Shown here: piece after piece, positions 8,962 through 16,833 of the stretch
Layout of the letters: each line of letters begins with the position of its first letter
Numbering within the stretch: the stretch's first letter is position 1
Assembly: GCF_019457535.1 (NCBI RefSeq)
Contig: NZ_CP080417.1
Span: 1,054,001-1,118,000 of the forward strand
Reading direction: 5' to 3'
Length of the DNA stretch: 64,000 nucleotides
Source of the DNA: Shewanella halotolerans
GTDB taxonomy: Bacteria > Pseudomonadota > Gammaproteobacteria > Enterobacterales > Shewanellaceae
Notes under the pieces: model-generated
The model's database searches: none
What the model was told of the DNA's origin: nothing
The model's input: only the letters and a program-made list of their open reading frames with translations
Position numbers and translations under genes: made by a program

Positions 8962-9399
8962 ATGAGTAAACCCAGTCAAGTATATCAGGCGATCGCCGAG
9001 CAGGCAGCGCTGAATGTATGTAACACAGTGATCCCCATGGACAAGGTGCCGGCGAATCTGTTGGAGGCCTATGCCAACTTGTTCAACGAGCTGCTCAGCG
9101 ATGAAGAGGGTAAGTTCGCGGCTGCCTGGGACGCCTTGCCTGCCAGCGCTAAGGGGTTAATTGGCCAAGCCGAATTCCACGGTTTCTATATCGCCAATTC
9201 TTGGTTACAACTTAGCCGTGTCGCCCAGGATATTGCCGAGTTGGCCGACAGCGACGAGGCGATCGAGGAGAAGGAGTACAACAACATCTTCACCCGCCTG
9301 GCGGACGCCTCGCTCAAGGAGAGTGTGAAGAAGCTGAAGAAGGCGCGCACCGACCGCGCCCTGCTCAACAGTATCAAGGCGGTCATCGCCGGCCGATAA
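8962..9399 (+). CDS. Conserved protein of unknown function, possibly DUF3069 family
   Basis: A 145-residue soluble, mostly helical, acidic protein with a lysine-rich C-terminus (LKESVKKLKKAR). The phrase WDALPASAK and the basic tail resemble the DUF3069 group of Vibrio/Shewanella proteins, from memory only. No signal peptide and no catalytic motif is visible. An earlier in-frame ATG at 8884 would add 26 residues without a ribosome site; GAGAG precedes the chosen ATG. It ends 14 bases from the convergent rsuA. Confidence 0.7.
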   Translation: MSKPSQVYQAIAEQAALNVCNTVIPMDKVPANLLEAYANLFNELLSDEEGKFAAAWDALPASAKGLIGQAEFHGFYIANSWLQLSRVAQDIAELADSDEAIEEKEYNNIFTRLADASLKESVKKLKKARTDRALLNSIKAVIAGR

Positions 9400-9413
9400 T
9401 TGATAACTGTGCG

Positions 9414-10106
9414 CTACTTTACCGAGGCTATCTCAGCCTCTGTCAGGTAGCGCCATTCACCCGGTGCCAGACTCTCGTCCAGCACTATCTCGCCAACAGA
9501 TTCCCTGTGCAGTCCCACCACCTTGTTGCCGACGGCGGCAAACATCCGCTTCACCTGATGATACTTACCTTCGGTAATGGTGAGTCTCGCCTCGTGGCTG
9601 CCCAGCAGCTCAAGCTTGGCCGGTTTAGTGAGTCCCTCTTCGCTGCGCAGCGCCAGCCCGGTGGCAAATTGCTCGACCCACTCGGCCTTGAGGGGATCGG
9701 CAAGCTGCACCAGATAGGTCTTACCGCATTCGCGTTTCGGCGAGGTAACCCTGTGGGACCATTGACCGTCACTGGTGATCAGCACCAGGCCCGTGGTATC
9801 TGCGTCCAGGCGTCCGGCGATATGCAGATTGTCTTTGAGGGGCAGGTCGAGCAGGTCAAGCACAGAAGGGTAGACCTCATCGACGGTGGAGCAGAGGGTG
9901 TCCACTGGCTTGTGCAACATGATAAAACGCGGCCCAATCAGCGAGATAGGCTCGCCGTCCAGACAGACCTGCTGGCTCTCATTCAGCTTGAAGCTGCCAT
10001 CTTTGATGACCTGACCATCGACGGTCACTTCGCCCCTGTGTAGGGCCTTCTTGGCCAGAGAGCGGGTGAGCTGGGTGGATTCGCTGATAAATTTGTCTAG
10101 ACGCAC
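9414..10106 (-). CDS. rsuA: 16S rRNA pseudouridine(516) synthase
   Basis: A 230-residue protein with an N-terminal S4 RNA-binding domain (MRLDKFISES onward) and a pseudouridine synthase domain with the GRLDADTTG motif holding the catalytic Asp (D101). The sequence around RVTSPKRECGKTYLV and the C-terminal YHQVKRMF match RsuA rather than RluB/RluE. It modifies a single uridine in the small-subunit rRNA. Length agrees with the E. coli enzyme. Confidence 0.9.
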   Translation of the reverse strand: MRLDKFISESTQLTRSLAKKALHRGEVTVDGQVIKDGSFKLNESQQVCLDGEPISLIGPRFIMLHKPVDTLCSTVDEVYPSVLDLLDLPLKDNLHIAGRLDADTTGLVLITSDGQWSHRVTSPKRECGKTYLVQLADPLKAEWVEQFATGLALRSEEGLTKPAKLELLGSHEARLTITEGKYHQVKRMFAAVGNKVVGLHRESVGEIVLDESLAPGEWRYLTEAEIASVK

Positions 10107-10287
10107 TGGATTATCCTAAGGATGCTACTTTGGGGCGGTATTATGAGGCCGCCGAGAACTAATGGAAAGTGCCAATTAAAAAGGACTCGTCACGAAAAGC
10201 ATTAGTGAGGAAAAGAGCTATCACTGAAAAGTGTTAGCATGGCAAATTTCAGACACATTATGCATCCTCGAAAGGAGCCCATAGGCG

Positions 10288-10830
10288 ATGGAAGAAGTGA
10301 GTGAATTTGACAAGATGGTCAGCGGTCAGGAGTACAACTGCCTCGATGGCGAGCTGCAGAGCCGTTGGCAGGCGCGGCAACAAGCCAATGCCGAGATGAA
10401 CCGCCGCGGGGAGGTGGACAATGAGCTGTTGCCTCATCTGGATGCCAAGGCTGTGGTTAAGCTGCCGCTCTATATCAGCTATGGGCAGAATCTGCATGTC
10501 GCGCCTCAGGTGTTCATCAACGTCAATGTCACCTTACAGGACAATGCTCCCATCACCATAGGGCGCCAGACCATGATAGGGCCAAACGTGCAGTGCTATA
10601 CCGCCAACCATCCGCTGGATGCGGCGCGTCGCTGTCAGGGCTGGGAGCTGGCCGAGGCTATCCATATAGGTGAGCGGGTTTGGATAGGCGGCGGGGCGAT
10701 CATTTTGCCGGGCGTAACCATAGGTGACGAGGCCGTTGTCGCGGCGGGCGCCGTGGTCACTAAAGATGTCCCCGCTAAGACGGTAGTCGGTGGTAATCCG
10801 GCGCGGGTGATACGTCACATTGAGGCGTAA
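10288..10830 (+). CDS. Maltose/galactoside O-acetyltransferase family protein
   Basis: A 180-residue acetyl-CoA-dependent sugar acetyltransferase of the left-handed beta-helix (hexapeptide) class. The N-terminal MAC domain (CLDGELQSRWQAR) is followed by hexapeptide repeats, the catalytic His in YTANHPLD (H108), and the conserved WIGGGAIILPGVTIG and VVGGNPARVI. Substrate within the Maa/LacA/NodL group cannot be told from sequence. Single gene; GGAG precedes the region of the start. Confidence 0.88.
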   Translation: MEEVSEFDKMVSGQEYNCLDGELQSRWQARQQANAEMNRRGEVDNELLPHLDAKAVVKLPLYISYGQNLHVAPQVFINVNVTLQDNAPITIGRQTMIGPNVQCYTANHPLDAARRCQGWELAEAIHIGERVWIGGGAIILPGVTIGDEAVVAAGAVVTKDVPAKTVVGGNPARVIRHIEA

Positions 10831-11030
10831 TAGGGCGTTAGCGCCTGGGAGAGGAAATCTTTACTTACATATGAGTGACCAGAAATTCGCCCAAGGGCCG
10901 CAGATAAACTTGTTTACATTGACCCAATCCCTTTAACATAGGTCTCTTGAAGCAGTTTTTGCACCATTTTGGCTTCGCCATGACAGTCGCATTGCTAACA
11001 AAAAAACAATTAAGCATAAAAGGAATTCAC

Positions 11031-13115
11031 ATGAAAAAAGTGTTCGTTGGAGGGGTTTGTGCCTCTTTGATTTTTGGTCTTAGCGCTTGCAACAGCGACC
11101 AGGCAGAAGTTAAGGCCCCGGAAACCGCCAAGACAGAGACCGCGGTAGCGGTACAACAAGCCCTGACCTCGGGTATCGATTTCGCTAACTTCGACAAGTC
11201 GGTACGTCCGCAAGATGATTTCTATGCCTACGTTAACGGCACCTGGATCAAGAACACAGAGATCCCAGGCGATCGCACCAGCACAGGCGCCTTCTATGAC
11301 CTGCGTGAAAAGTCACGTGACGATGTTAAAGCCATCATCGAAGAAGTGGCGGCTACCCCTAACCTGAAGGCGGGCAGCGACGAGCAGAAGGTTGCCGACC
11401 TGTATCGCTCTTTCATGGATACAGAGCAGCTAGACAAGCTGGGTATCAAGCCGATTCAGGGTGAGCTGGACAAGATCGCCGCTCTGGAGAACAAAGATCA
11501 GCTGGTGGAATACTTTGCCCACAGCCAGATGATTGGTGGCGGCACGCCGCTGGCATTCTACATTGACATCGACTCTAAAGATTCTAGCCGTTATGCCACT
11601 CACATCTGGCAATACGGTCTGAGCCTGCCTGAGAAGGATTACTACTTCAACGAAGCCGAGCGTTTCGTCAACATCCGTAAGGCGTTTGTGGCCCACATCG
11701 AGAAGATGTTCACCCTGGCCGGTCTGCCAAACGCGAAAGAGAGCGCCGAGCATATCCTGGCGCTGGAAACCGCTATCGCCAGCCGTCATTGGGACGTCGT
11801 CGAGACCCGCGACAGCACTAAGACCTATAACCTGTATCAGGTGGCCGATCTGCCTAAGCTGGCGCCGGACATTAACTGGAACGGTTACCTCAAGACCCTG
11901 GGCGCTGACAAGCAAGCCGACATCATCGTCAACCAGCCAAGCTTCATCGAAGGTTTCAACGAAGTGCTGAAGGCTAATGACCTGTCTGTGTGGAAGACCT
12001 ACATGACCTGGCAGACCCTGACCCACTTCGCCGGCGATCTGAGCACAGATCTTGACCGTGAAAATTTTGAGTTCTTCTCTAAGACACTCAACGGCCAGGC
12101 TGAGCAACAGCCACGCTGGAAGCGCGGCGTGAGCACGGTAAACAACCTGCTGGGTGAGGTTGTGGGTAAGGTTTACGTGAAGCGTCACTTCAAGCCTGAA
12201 GCCAAGCACCGCATGCAGGAGCTGGTTGAAAACCTACGTCGCGCCTATGGCGAGAGCATCGATGGCCTGGAATGGATGAGCCCAGACACTAAAGTCGCGG
12301 CCAAAGACAAGCTGGCTAAGTTCGATCCTAAGATTGGTTACCCAGATCGCTGGGAAAACTATGACAAGCTGACCATCAAGGCCGATGACCTGGTAGGCAA
12401 CAGTATGCGCGCCAGCGAGCTGAGCCACGAGAAGGATCTTGAGAAGCTAGGTGCGCCAATCCGTAAGTGGGAATGGCACATGACACCACAGACGGTGAAC
12501 GCCTACTACAACCCAACCATGAACGAGATCGTCTTCCCGGCGGCAATTCTGCAACCACCTTTCTTCAACATGGAGGCAGATGATGCAGTGAACTATGGCG
12601 GTATCGGCGCCGTGATCGGTCACGAGATGGGCCATGGCTTCGACGATCAGGGTGCTAAGTTCGACGGCGAAGGCAACATGCGCGACTGGTGGACCGAGCA
12701 AGATCTGAAAGAGTTTGCTGCTCGCGGTAAGGCGCTGGTAGATCAGTACAATGGTTACGCGGTATTCGACGACCTGAATGTTAACGGTGAGTTGACCCTG
12801 GGTGAGAACATCGGTGACCTGTCTGGCGTGACCATCGCCTACAAGGCCTACAAGATGTCACTCAATGGTAAAGAAGCACCGGTTATCGACGGTCTGACTG
12901 GCGACGAGCGTTTCTTCATCGGCTTTGGCCAGATCTGGCGTGCCAAGATCAAGGAAGAGGCGATGCGTAACCGCGTAGCGACCGATCCACACTCACCGGC
13001 TAAGTTCCGTGCCTTGGGCGCGCTGTCTAACATGCCTGAGTTCTACACCACCTTCGACGTTAAGCAGGGCGATGCCATGTACATCGAACCCGCTCAGCGT
13101 GTGAAGATCTGGTAA
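11031..13115 (+). CDS. M13 family (neprilysin/PepO-like) metallopeptidase, lipoprotein
   Basis: A 694-residue zinc peptidase. The N-terminus is a lipoprotein signal with lipobox LSAC, so the enzyme should be anchored to a membrane facing the periplasm. Zinc ligands are visible: HEMGH at 531-535 (HExxH) and the third ligand in ENIGD (E592). The substrate-backbone motif NAYYNP begins at 490. Length is typical of M13. I choose ATG 11031, with AAGGA six bases upstream; the longer frame from 10947 has no support and would hide the lipobox. A strong terminator follows. Confidence 0.93.
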   Translation: MKKVFVGGVCASLIFGLSACNSDQAEVKAPETAKTETAVAVQQALTSGIDFANFDKSVRPQDDFYAYVNGTWIKNTEIPGDRTSTGAFYDLREKSRDDVKAIIEEVAATPNLKAGSDEQKVADLYRSFMDTEQLDKLGIKPIQGELDKIAALENKDQLVEYFAHSQMIGGGTPLAFYIDIDSKDSSRYATHIWQYGLSLPEKDYYFNEAERFVNIRKAFVAHIEKMFTLAGLPNAKESAEHILALETAIASRHWDVVETRDSTKTYNLYQVADLPKLAPDINWNGYLKTLGADKQADIIVNQPSFIEGFNEVLKANDLSVWKTYMTWQTLTHFAGDLSTDLDRENFEFFSKTLNGQAEQQPRWKRGVSTVNNLLGEVVGKVYVKRHFKPEAKHRMQELVENLRRAYGESIDGLEWMSPDTKVAAKDKLAKFDPKIGYPDRWENYDKLTIKADDLVGNSMRASELSHEKDLEKLGAPIRKWEWHMTPQTVNAYYNPTMNEIVFPAAILQPPFFNMEADDAVNYGGIGAVIGHEMGHGFDDQGAKFDGEGNMRDWWTEQDLKEFAARGKALVDQYNGYAVFDDLNVNGELTLGENIGDLSGVTIAYKAYKMSLNGKEAPVIDGLTGDERFFIGFGQIWRAKIKEEAMRNRVATDPHSPAKFRALGALSNMPEFYTTFDVKQGDAMYIEPAQRVKIW

Positions 13116-13132
13116 TTCGAGTTTTCTCGATG

Positions 13133-13160
13133 AAAAAGAGCGCCTTGGCGCTCTTTTTTT
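13133..13160 (+). terminator. Intrinsic terminator after the M13 peptidase
   Basis: Stem AAGAGCGCC / GGCGCTCTT with a 2-base loop followed by a run of T. It lies 18 bases after the stop codon. Confidence 0.9.
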
Positions 13161-13265
13161 ATGCCTGTTTCATGATAAATAATTGTTCATCATCCATTCA
13201 GCAAGGGTTAAGTGAACCCTGGCTAGATTAAGGGTACAAGGTTTGCGCTTTTACCGAGGACGGTT

Positions 13266-14051
13266 ATGAATAAGTTGTTTAGACCCTTTTTTATCTTCCT
13301 GTTACTTGTCTCCACCCGTAGCGCCCTGGCGACCAATTACGACGCTTTAATCGACACCAAAGAGGAATCTGGTTGCTACGCTCAGAAACAGTCCTTCAGT
13401 AAAGACCAGCATGGTCTGCACGCCATCGCCAGTAGCTCCACCGCCCTGATCCGCCAGAGTAGCGACGACCTCGATAGCCTCTATGCCCAGGCCCAGAACG
13501 CCCAGCAGGAGCTGACTAGCCTGCTAGAGGGGCTAAATACCCAAGAGAGTTACCAGCTGCTGATCCCCGAAGTGAAAAGTTATGAACGTGCCAAGGCCAA
13601 GATTGCCGCCAAGTTTGACGGCGATGCCAGCCGCATCACGGATCTTGCCAGGGCCAGCCTGGTAGCTAACGATATTCAGGGGCTGATGACGGCGTTTGAG
13701 GATCTTCAGCAACAGGTCAAGGTATTGCAGGTGAAAAACCGTTTCGCCGAGCCTAAGGCTTCTGGTTATCGCGACCTCAACCTGCTGGTGCAGTTACCGC
13801 AAACCGGCATGATCGCCGAGGTGCAGCTGCACCTCAAGGCCATCGCCGAGATCAAGAGCGGAGAGGAACATAAGGCCTATGAGCAGATCCAGACCATCGA
13901 GGCTCGCGCCATGGCCCAGTCCCGCGACTTGAGTCAACTGGAGCTGGCGCAGATAACCCATCTGCGTCAGGCCTCCCATAAGCAGTATCACAAGGCATGG
14001 CTCTACTATAAAAGGTTGGACAGTGCCGAGCTGTTAGCCGCCGCGGCCTAA
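13266..14051 (+). CDS. Secreted protein with a RelA/SpoT-synthetase-like domain
   Basis: A 261-residue protein with a clear Sec signal peptide (residues 1-22, cut near SALA-TN). The mature part resembles the alarmone-synthetase fold: a basic stretch like the ATP-binding helix (R108, K110, K112), the metal Asp in ITDLARASLV (D126, compare FDVRAVRI of RelA), the pyrophosphate-acceptor loop SGYRDLN (Y168, compare NGYQSIH) and the second acidic residue in IAEVQLHL (E185, compare VEIQIRT). A helical region before the domain and a tail after it complete the chain. These key residues appear kept, yet the signal peptide would send the protein out of the cytoplasm where ATP and GTP are absent. Activity and target are unknown. 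Confidence 0.7.
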   Translation: MNKLFRPFFIFLLLVSTRSALATNYDALIDTKEESGCYAQKQSFSKDQHGLHAIASSSTALIRQSSDDLDSLYAQAQNAQQELTSLLEGLNTQESYQLLIPEVKSYERAKAKIAAKFDGDASRITDLARASLVANDIQGLMTAFEDLQQQVKVLQVKNRFAEPKASGYRDLNLLVQLPQTGMIAEVQLHLKAIAEIKSGEEHKAYEQIQTIEARAMAQSRDLSQLELAQITHLRQASHKQYHKAWLYYKRLDSAELLAAAA

Positions 14052-14138
14052 GGTGCAGCGTCTGGGATAAATTGGATTAACAATCTGGGCTTAAAGCGAT
14101 TATACTTGCGGCCATTAGCCCATTTAGAGCAGACGACA

Positions 14139-14540
14139 ATGCACGATCTTATCGAGCAACTCAGGGAACTGAGCGAGACAGTTCCCGTCCCTCTGGAGCT
14201 GCCAAGCTTCGATCAACTGGTCGAAGTGGAAGAGCAGATCCTGATCCCCTTACCCGCTGAGCTGAAAGAGTATCTCCTCTACGCCAGCGACGTGATTCAC
14301 GGCACTATAGAGCCTGTGACCGCAGCCGATCCCTATGCCCATACCTATCTGCCCGAGGTGACCTCCTATGCCTGGTCTATCGGCATGCCGAGGGAATATA
14401 TCGCCATCTGTCAGCAGGGCGATGACTTTTACTGTATCGATCAGGAAGGTCAGGTGATGCTGTGGCAAGGCGGCGAGCTGGCCGAGGAGAGCTGGGAGTC
14501 ATTCTGGCAATGGGTCGAAGAGGTTTGGATCCCCGCCTAG
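14139..14540 (+). CDS. SMI1/KNR4 (SUKH) family protein
   Basis: A 133-residue acidic cytoplasmic protein with the SUKH fold pattern: an N-terminal helix (LIEQLRELSE), IPLPAELKEYLLYAS, and a C-terminal segment where aromatic and acidic residues alternate (ESWESFWQWVEEVW). SUKH proteins include many immunity proteins of contact-dependent and polymorphic toxins but also housekeeping members. The gene starts 87 bases after the RelA-like gene, same strand. ATG 14139 is preferred; the longer frame begins with a TTG at 14106 without support. Role as immunity protein is inference only. Confidence 0.72.
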   Translation: MHDLIEQLRELSETVPVPLELPSFDQLVEVEEQILIPLPAELKEYLLYASDVIHGTIEPVTAADPYAHTYLPEVTSYAWSIGMPREYIAICQQGDDFYCIDQEGQVMLWQGGELAEESWESFWQWVEEVWIPA

Positions 14541-14576
14541 GCGCGTGACAAGATTAACTCAAATTTGGATATCAAG

Positions 14577-15077
14577 ATGGCAAAGACAGCTGAATTAAAT
14601 GCAATAGAAATTAAATACCTGCGTCACTCACTCGGCCTAAGTGCCGCCCAGGTGGGCGAGCTGAGCAAGTGCAGTGAAGCCGATGTGTTGGCCTGGGAAG
14701 CGGGTGAGGCCGAGGTGTCTGGTCTGGCGGCCAAGAAGCTGCTGGAACTGGATGAGACCATAGAGATGCAGGTGCTCAACACCTGTGACGGCATCGAGGA
14801 GCTGTTTAAGAAGGAGCCTAAGCGCCGTCTGAGCTTCGTGGTCTACCCGACACAGGCCATCTATACCCAGTACAACCCTGAGTTCTTAAGCTCATTGCCG
14901 CTGACCGAGCTGTACAACACGGCGGCCTGGCGCATCAAGAAAGAGTGTAAGCTGGTGCTGGAAGTTGAGGTCACCTTGGTGCCGCTGGACGTCGATGCCT
15001 ATAAGGCCTATCGCGAGAAGGAAGGCCTGAAAGAGAGCCGCGAGAGCCGCGCCAAGTGGGCAGCTACTCAGTTGTGA
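14577..15077 (+). CDS. Helix-turn-helix-containing protein of unknown function (DUF4447-like)
   Basis: A 166-residue protein. The first 60 residues look like a Cro/CI or YdiL-type helix-turn-helix (KYLRHSLGLSAAQVGELS, then EADVLAWEAGEAEVSGLAA), though the acidic recognition region makes DNA binding uncertain. The second half forms a mixed alpha/beta domain (RLSFVVYPTQ, LVLEVEVTLVPLD). I recall related Shewanella proteins under DUF4447. It starts 36 bases after the SUKH gene and is followed by a terminator, so the two are probably co-transcribed. Confidence 0.7.
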   Translation: MAKTAELNAIEIKYLRHSLGLSAAQVGELSKCSEADVLAWEAGEAEVSGLAAKKLLELDETIEMQVLNTCDGIEELFKKEPKRRLSFVVYPTQAIYTQYNPEFLSSLPLTELYNTAAWRIKKECKLVLEVEVTLVPLDVDAYKAYREKEGLKESRESRAKWAATQL

Positions 15078-15094
15078 GTTAACCCCTGATTCGA

Positions 15095-15128
15095 TAAAAA
15101 GCCCTGCTCTAAAGAGCGGGGCTTTTTT
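15095..15128 (+). terminator. Intrinsic terminator after the helix-turn-helix gene
   Basis: Stem AAAGCCCTGCTC / GAGCGGGGCTTT (one mismatch) with a 4-base loop and a T run. Confidence 0.88.
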
Positions 15129-15210
15129 AATTATCTTTCATCTTTAAACTGTGTTGCTTCAACGAGCCCAATGCTATCTTATGCAGATGTTACTTAAAGG
15201 TTAACTCAAT

Positions 15211-15831
15211 TTGGACAAGGATATGTACCAAGCCGTCAGCCCTCGCCAGCCTATTACTTTTTTCATTGCCATCGCAGCGCTTATCTACCTGCCGCTGATT
15301 GAGAGCCTGTTACCCGGCCTGTTTGGCGCCTTCTGGGTTGATCCTAGCTTTATGACCAAGGCGCAACCTGTGACCCTACTGATCAAGCTGATTGCCCTAC
15401 TGTTTGGATTGTCGCTGTTGGAGCGTTTTCGTCGTCAATTTGCACAGGTCGTCAAAGGCAGTTGGCCGTTAACTATCCTTATTGGGCTGAGTTATCTGCT
15501 GGGAGCCGTGCAGCTGATCTTCTTAGCGCTGGGCTTGTTTATGAGCCTGGTGTTTAGCGCGCCTGCCAATGAGCAGAGTCAGTTTAAGCGCTATGAAGAT
15601 TATGCCATCTGGGTGCAGACAGTAGATCCCGGCGCCATGGGCAAGGCCTATCACAGGGTGTGGATGCAGTGCGATCTGCCCCAGTGGCGGTATCGATTGG
15701 CGCCGATTCAAACCTTGGACTGGATGGGGGAGTATGAGGTGAGCCTGGATGAGCATATCTTGAAGATAAGCTCTAGGTTTAACGAGATCAGACTGGATCT
15801 CTCCAAGGTGCCAGGCTGCCCATCTGCCTGA
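15211..15831 (+). CDS. Membrane protein of unknown function
   Basis: About 206 residues with three predicted transmembrane helices in the first 120 residues (around 16-37, 55-72 and 85-115), then a soluble C-terminal part (YEDYAIWVQTVDPG onward) containing one Cys pair candidate (residues about 151 and 202). I do not recognise the family. The start is either TTG 15211 (AAGG about 10 bases upstream) or ATG 15223 (AAGG only three bases upstream); both give the same membrane topology. Transcribed alone, converging on the glutathione transferase gene. Confidence 0.68.
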   Translation: MDKDMYQAVSPRQPITFFIAIAALIYLPLIESLLPGLFGAFWVDPSFMTKAQPVTLLIKLIALLFGLSLLERFRRQFAQVVKGSWPLTILIGLSYLLGAVQLIFLALGLFMSLVFSAPANEQSQFKRYEDYAIWVQTVDPGAMGKAYHRVWMQCDLPQWRYRLAPIQTLDWMGEYEVSLDEHILKISSRFNEIRLDLSKVPGCPSA

Positions 15832-15893
15832 TGTCAGTTCGATTTACACAGCGAAAATGAAGACTATTTGCTAAGGCTTCATGGTGATGGATG

Positions 15894-15929
15894 GCAGCAT
15901 AATCTCTAAAGTGTTAGACATTATGCTGC
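15894..15929. terminator. Perfect 10-bp inverted repeat between convergent genes
   Basis: GCAGCATAAT and its exact complement ATTATGCTGC are separated by 16 bases, between the membrane-protein gene and the converging glutathione transferase gene. A T-rich stretch follows on the plus strand (CCTTTTA). It could act as a weak terminator; the long loop and short T run make that uncertain. Confidence 0.45.
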
Positions 15930-15947
15930 TAAACCTTTTACGCCTAA

Positions 15948-16583
15948 CTACTCTGCTGCCTGGGCGGCGACGGCCTCGGTTTTTTTGAGGGCGCTGACCA
16001 GGGCCGGGCGGGTCTGCATCCTGTCTCTGAAGGCGGCGAGTTTAGGCGGGATCTGCTGCTCAAATACCGTCGCCCACATCAGGGTATGGGCCAGCATGAT
16101 ATCGGCAACCGTTGGGATATCTCCTAGCAGGAAGTCGCTGTCCGGCAGCCACTGTTCGGCGATGGCGGCGGCCTTGTCGAACTCCCATACCGCTGTGGGC
16201 AGTATGGCTGGCAGGCGGTGCTCCTCGGGTAGGGCGAACTTATGCTTGCCCATGGTCCACAGGGGCTGCTCCAGTTCGCAGATGATGTAACTCATCCACT
16301 GGTGGTAAAGGGCGGCCCCAGGTGTACCGGGAGTGGGCAGAAACTGTCCCTGGCCATATTTTTCCGCCAGATATTGGCAGATGGCGGCGGATTCGGTGAG
16401 CACCAGATCATCGTCCTTTATAACGGGCACCTTACCGCAAGGGTTCATGGCCAGAAAGGCCTCGCTGCGGTTGTCGCCCTTGGCAAAGTTGATGAAATGA
16501 AATTGCCAGTCGATAGCCAGTTCTTCCAGTAGCCAGGAGACGCGTAGCGCGCGGCTTCTTGGAGTTCCATATAGAGTGATCAT
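15948..16583 (-). CDS. Glutathione S-transferase family protein
   Basis: A 211-residue two-domain protein: N-terminal thioredoxin-like domain (MITLYGTPRSRALRVSWLLEE, with NPCGKVPVI and the glutathione-binding LTESAAICQYLA) and an all-helical C-terminal domain (SYIICELEQPLW, TVADIMLAHTLMW). Conjugation or peroxidase activity cannot be told apart by sequence. Single gene on the minus strand. Confidence 0.9.
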   Translation of the reverse strand: MITLYGTPRSRALRVSWLLEELAIDWQFHFINFAKGDNRSEAFLAMNPCGKVPVIKDDDLVLTESAAICQYLAEKYGQGQFLPTPGTPGAALYHQWMSYIICELEQPLWTMGKHKFALPEEHRLPAILPTAVWEFDKAAAIAEQWLPDSDFLLGDIPTVADIMLAHTLMWATVFEQQIPPKLAAFRDRMQTRPALVSALKKTEAVAAQAAE

Positions 16584-16628
16584 CCTTTTCCTCGTTCATG
16601 TTTTTAGGTGAGTAATGAGTGTAAATAA

Positions 16629-16657
16629 AAATGGCATCCATTTGGATGCCATTTTTG
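16629..16657 (-). terminator. Bidirectional-type terminator downstream of the TonB receptor
   Basis: AAATGGCATCC / GGATGCCATTT with a 4-base loop and A and T runs on both sides. It lies beyond the repeat element in the reading direction of the TonB-dependent receptor gene and just upstream of the glutathione transferase gene, so it probably ends receptor transcripts. Confidence 0.75.
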
Positions 16658-16673
16658 TGACAGTGTATGTTTT

Positions 16674-16833
16674 ACCTATCCTAGTAAATAGCTGATCATC
16701 CAAGCTTGTTAAAACGTTCGATAACTGCGTTAGCTTTTTTGATTGTAGAATAACTACTTATCGAAAAATCCCGCCTTGTTCTCAAACGTTTTTCTTACGC
16801 TATTTCTGATAGCTTACTTAGTGTGATTGGTAT
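16674..16833. repeat. Dispersed repeat with terminal inverted repeats, copy 2
   Basis: Same orientation and nearly the same length as the copy at 4234-4395. The right end GATTGGTAT is intact; the left end reads TACCTATC, one base changed from the first copy. The right end touches the stop codon (16833-16835, minus strand) of the TonB-dependent receptor gene. Confidence 0.85.
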
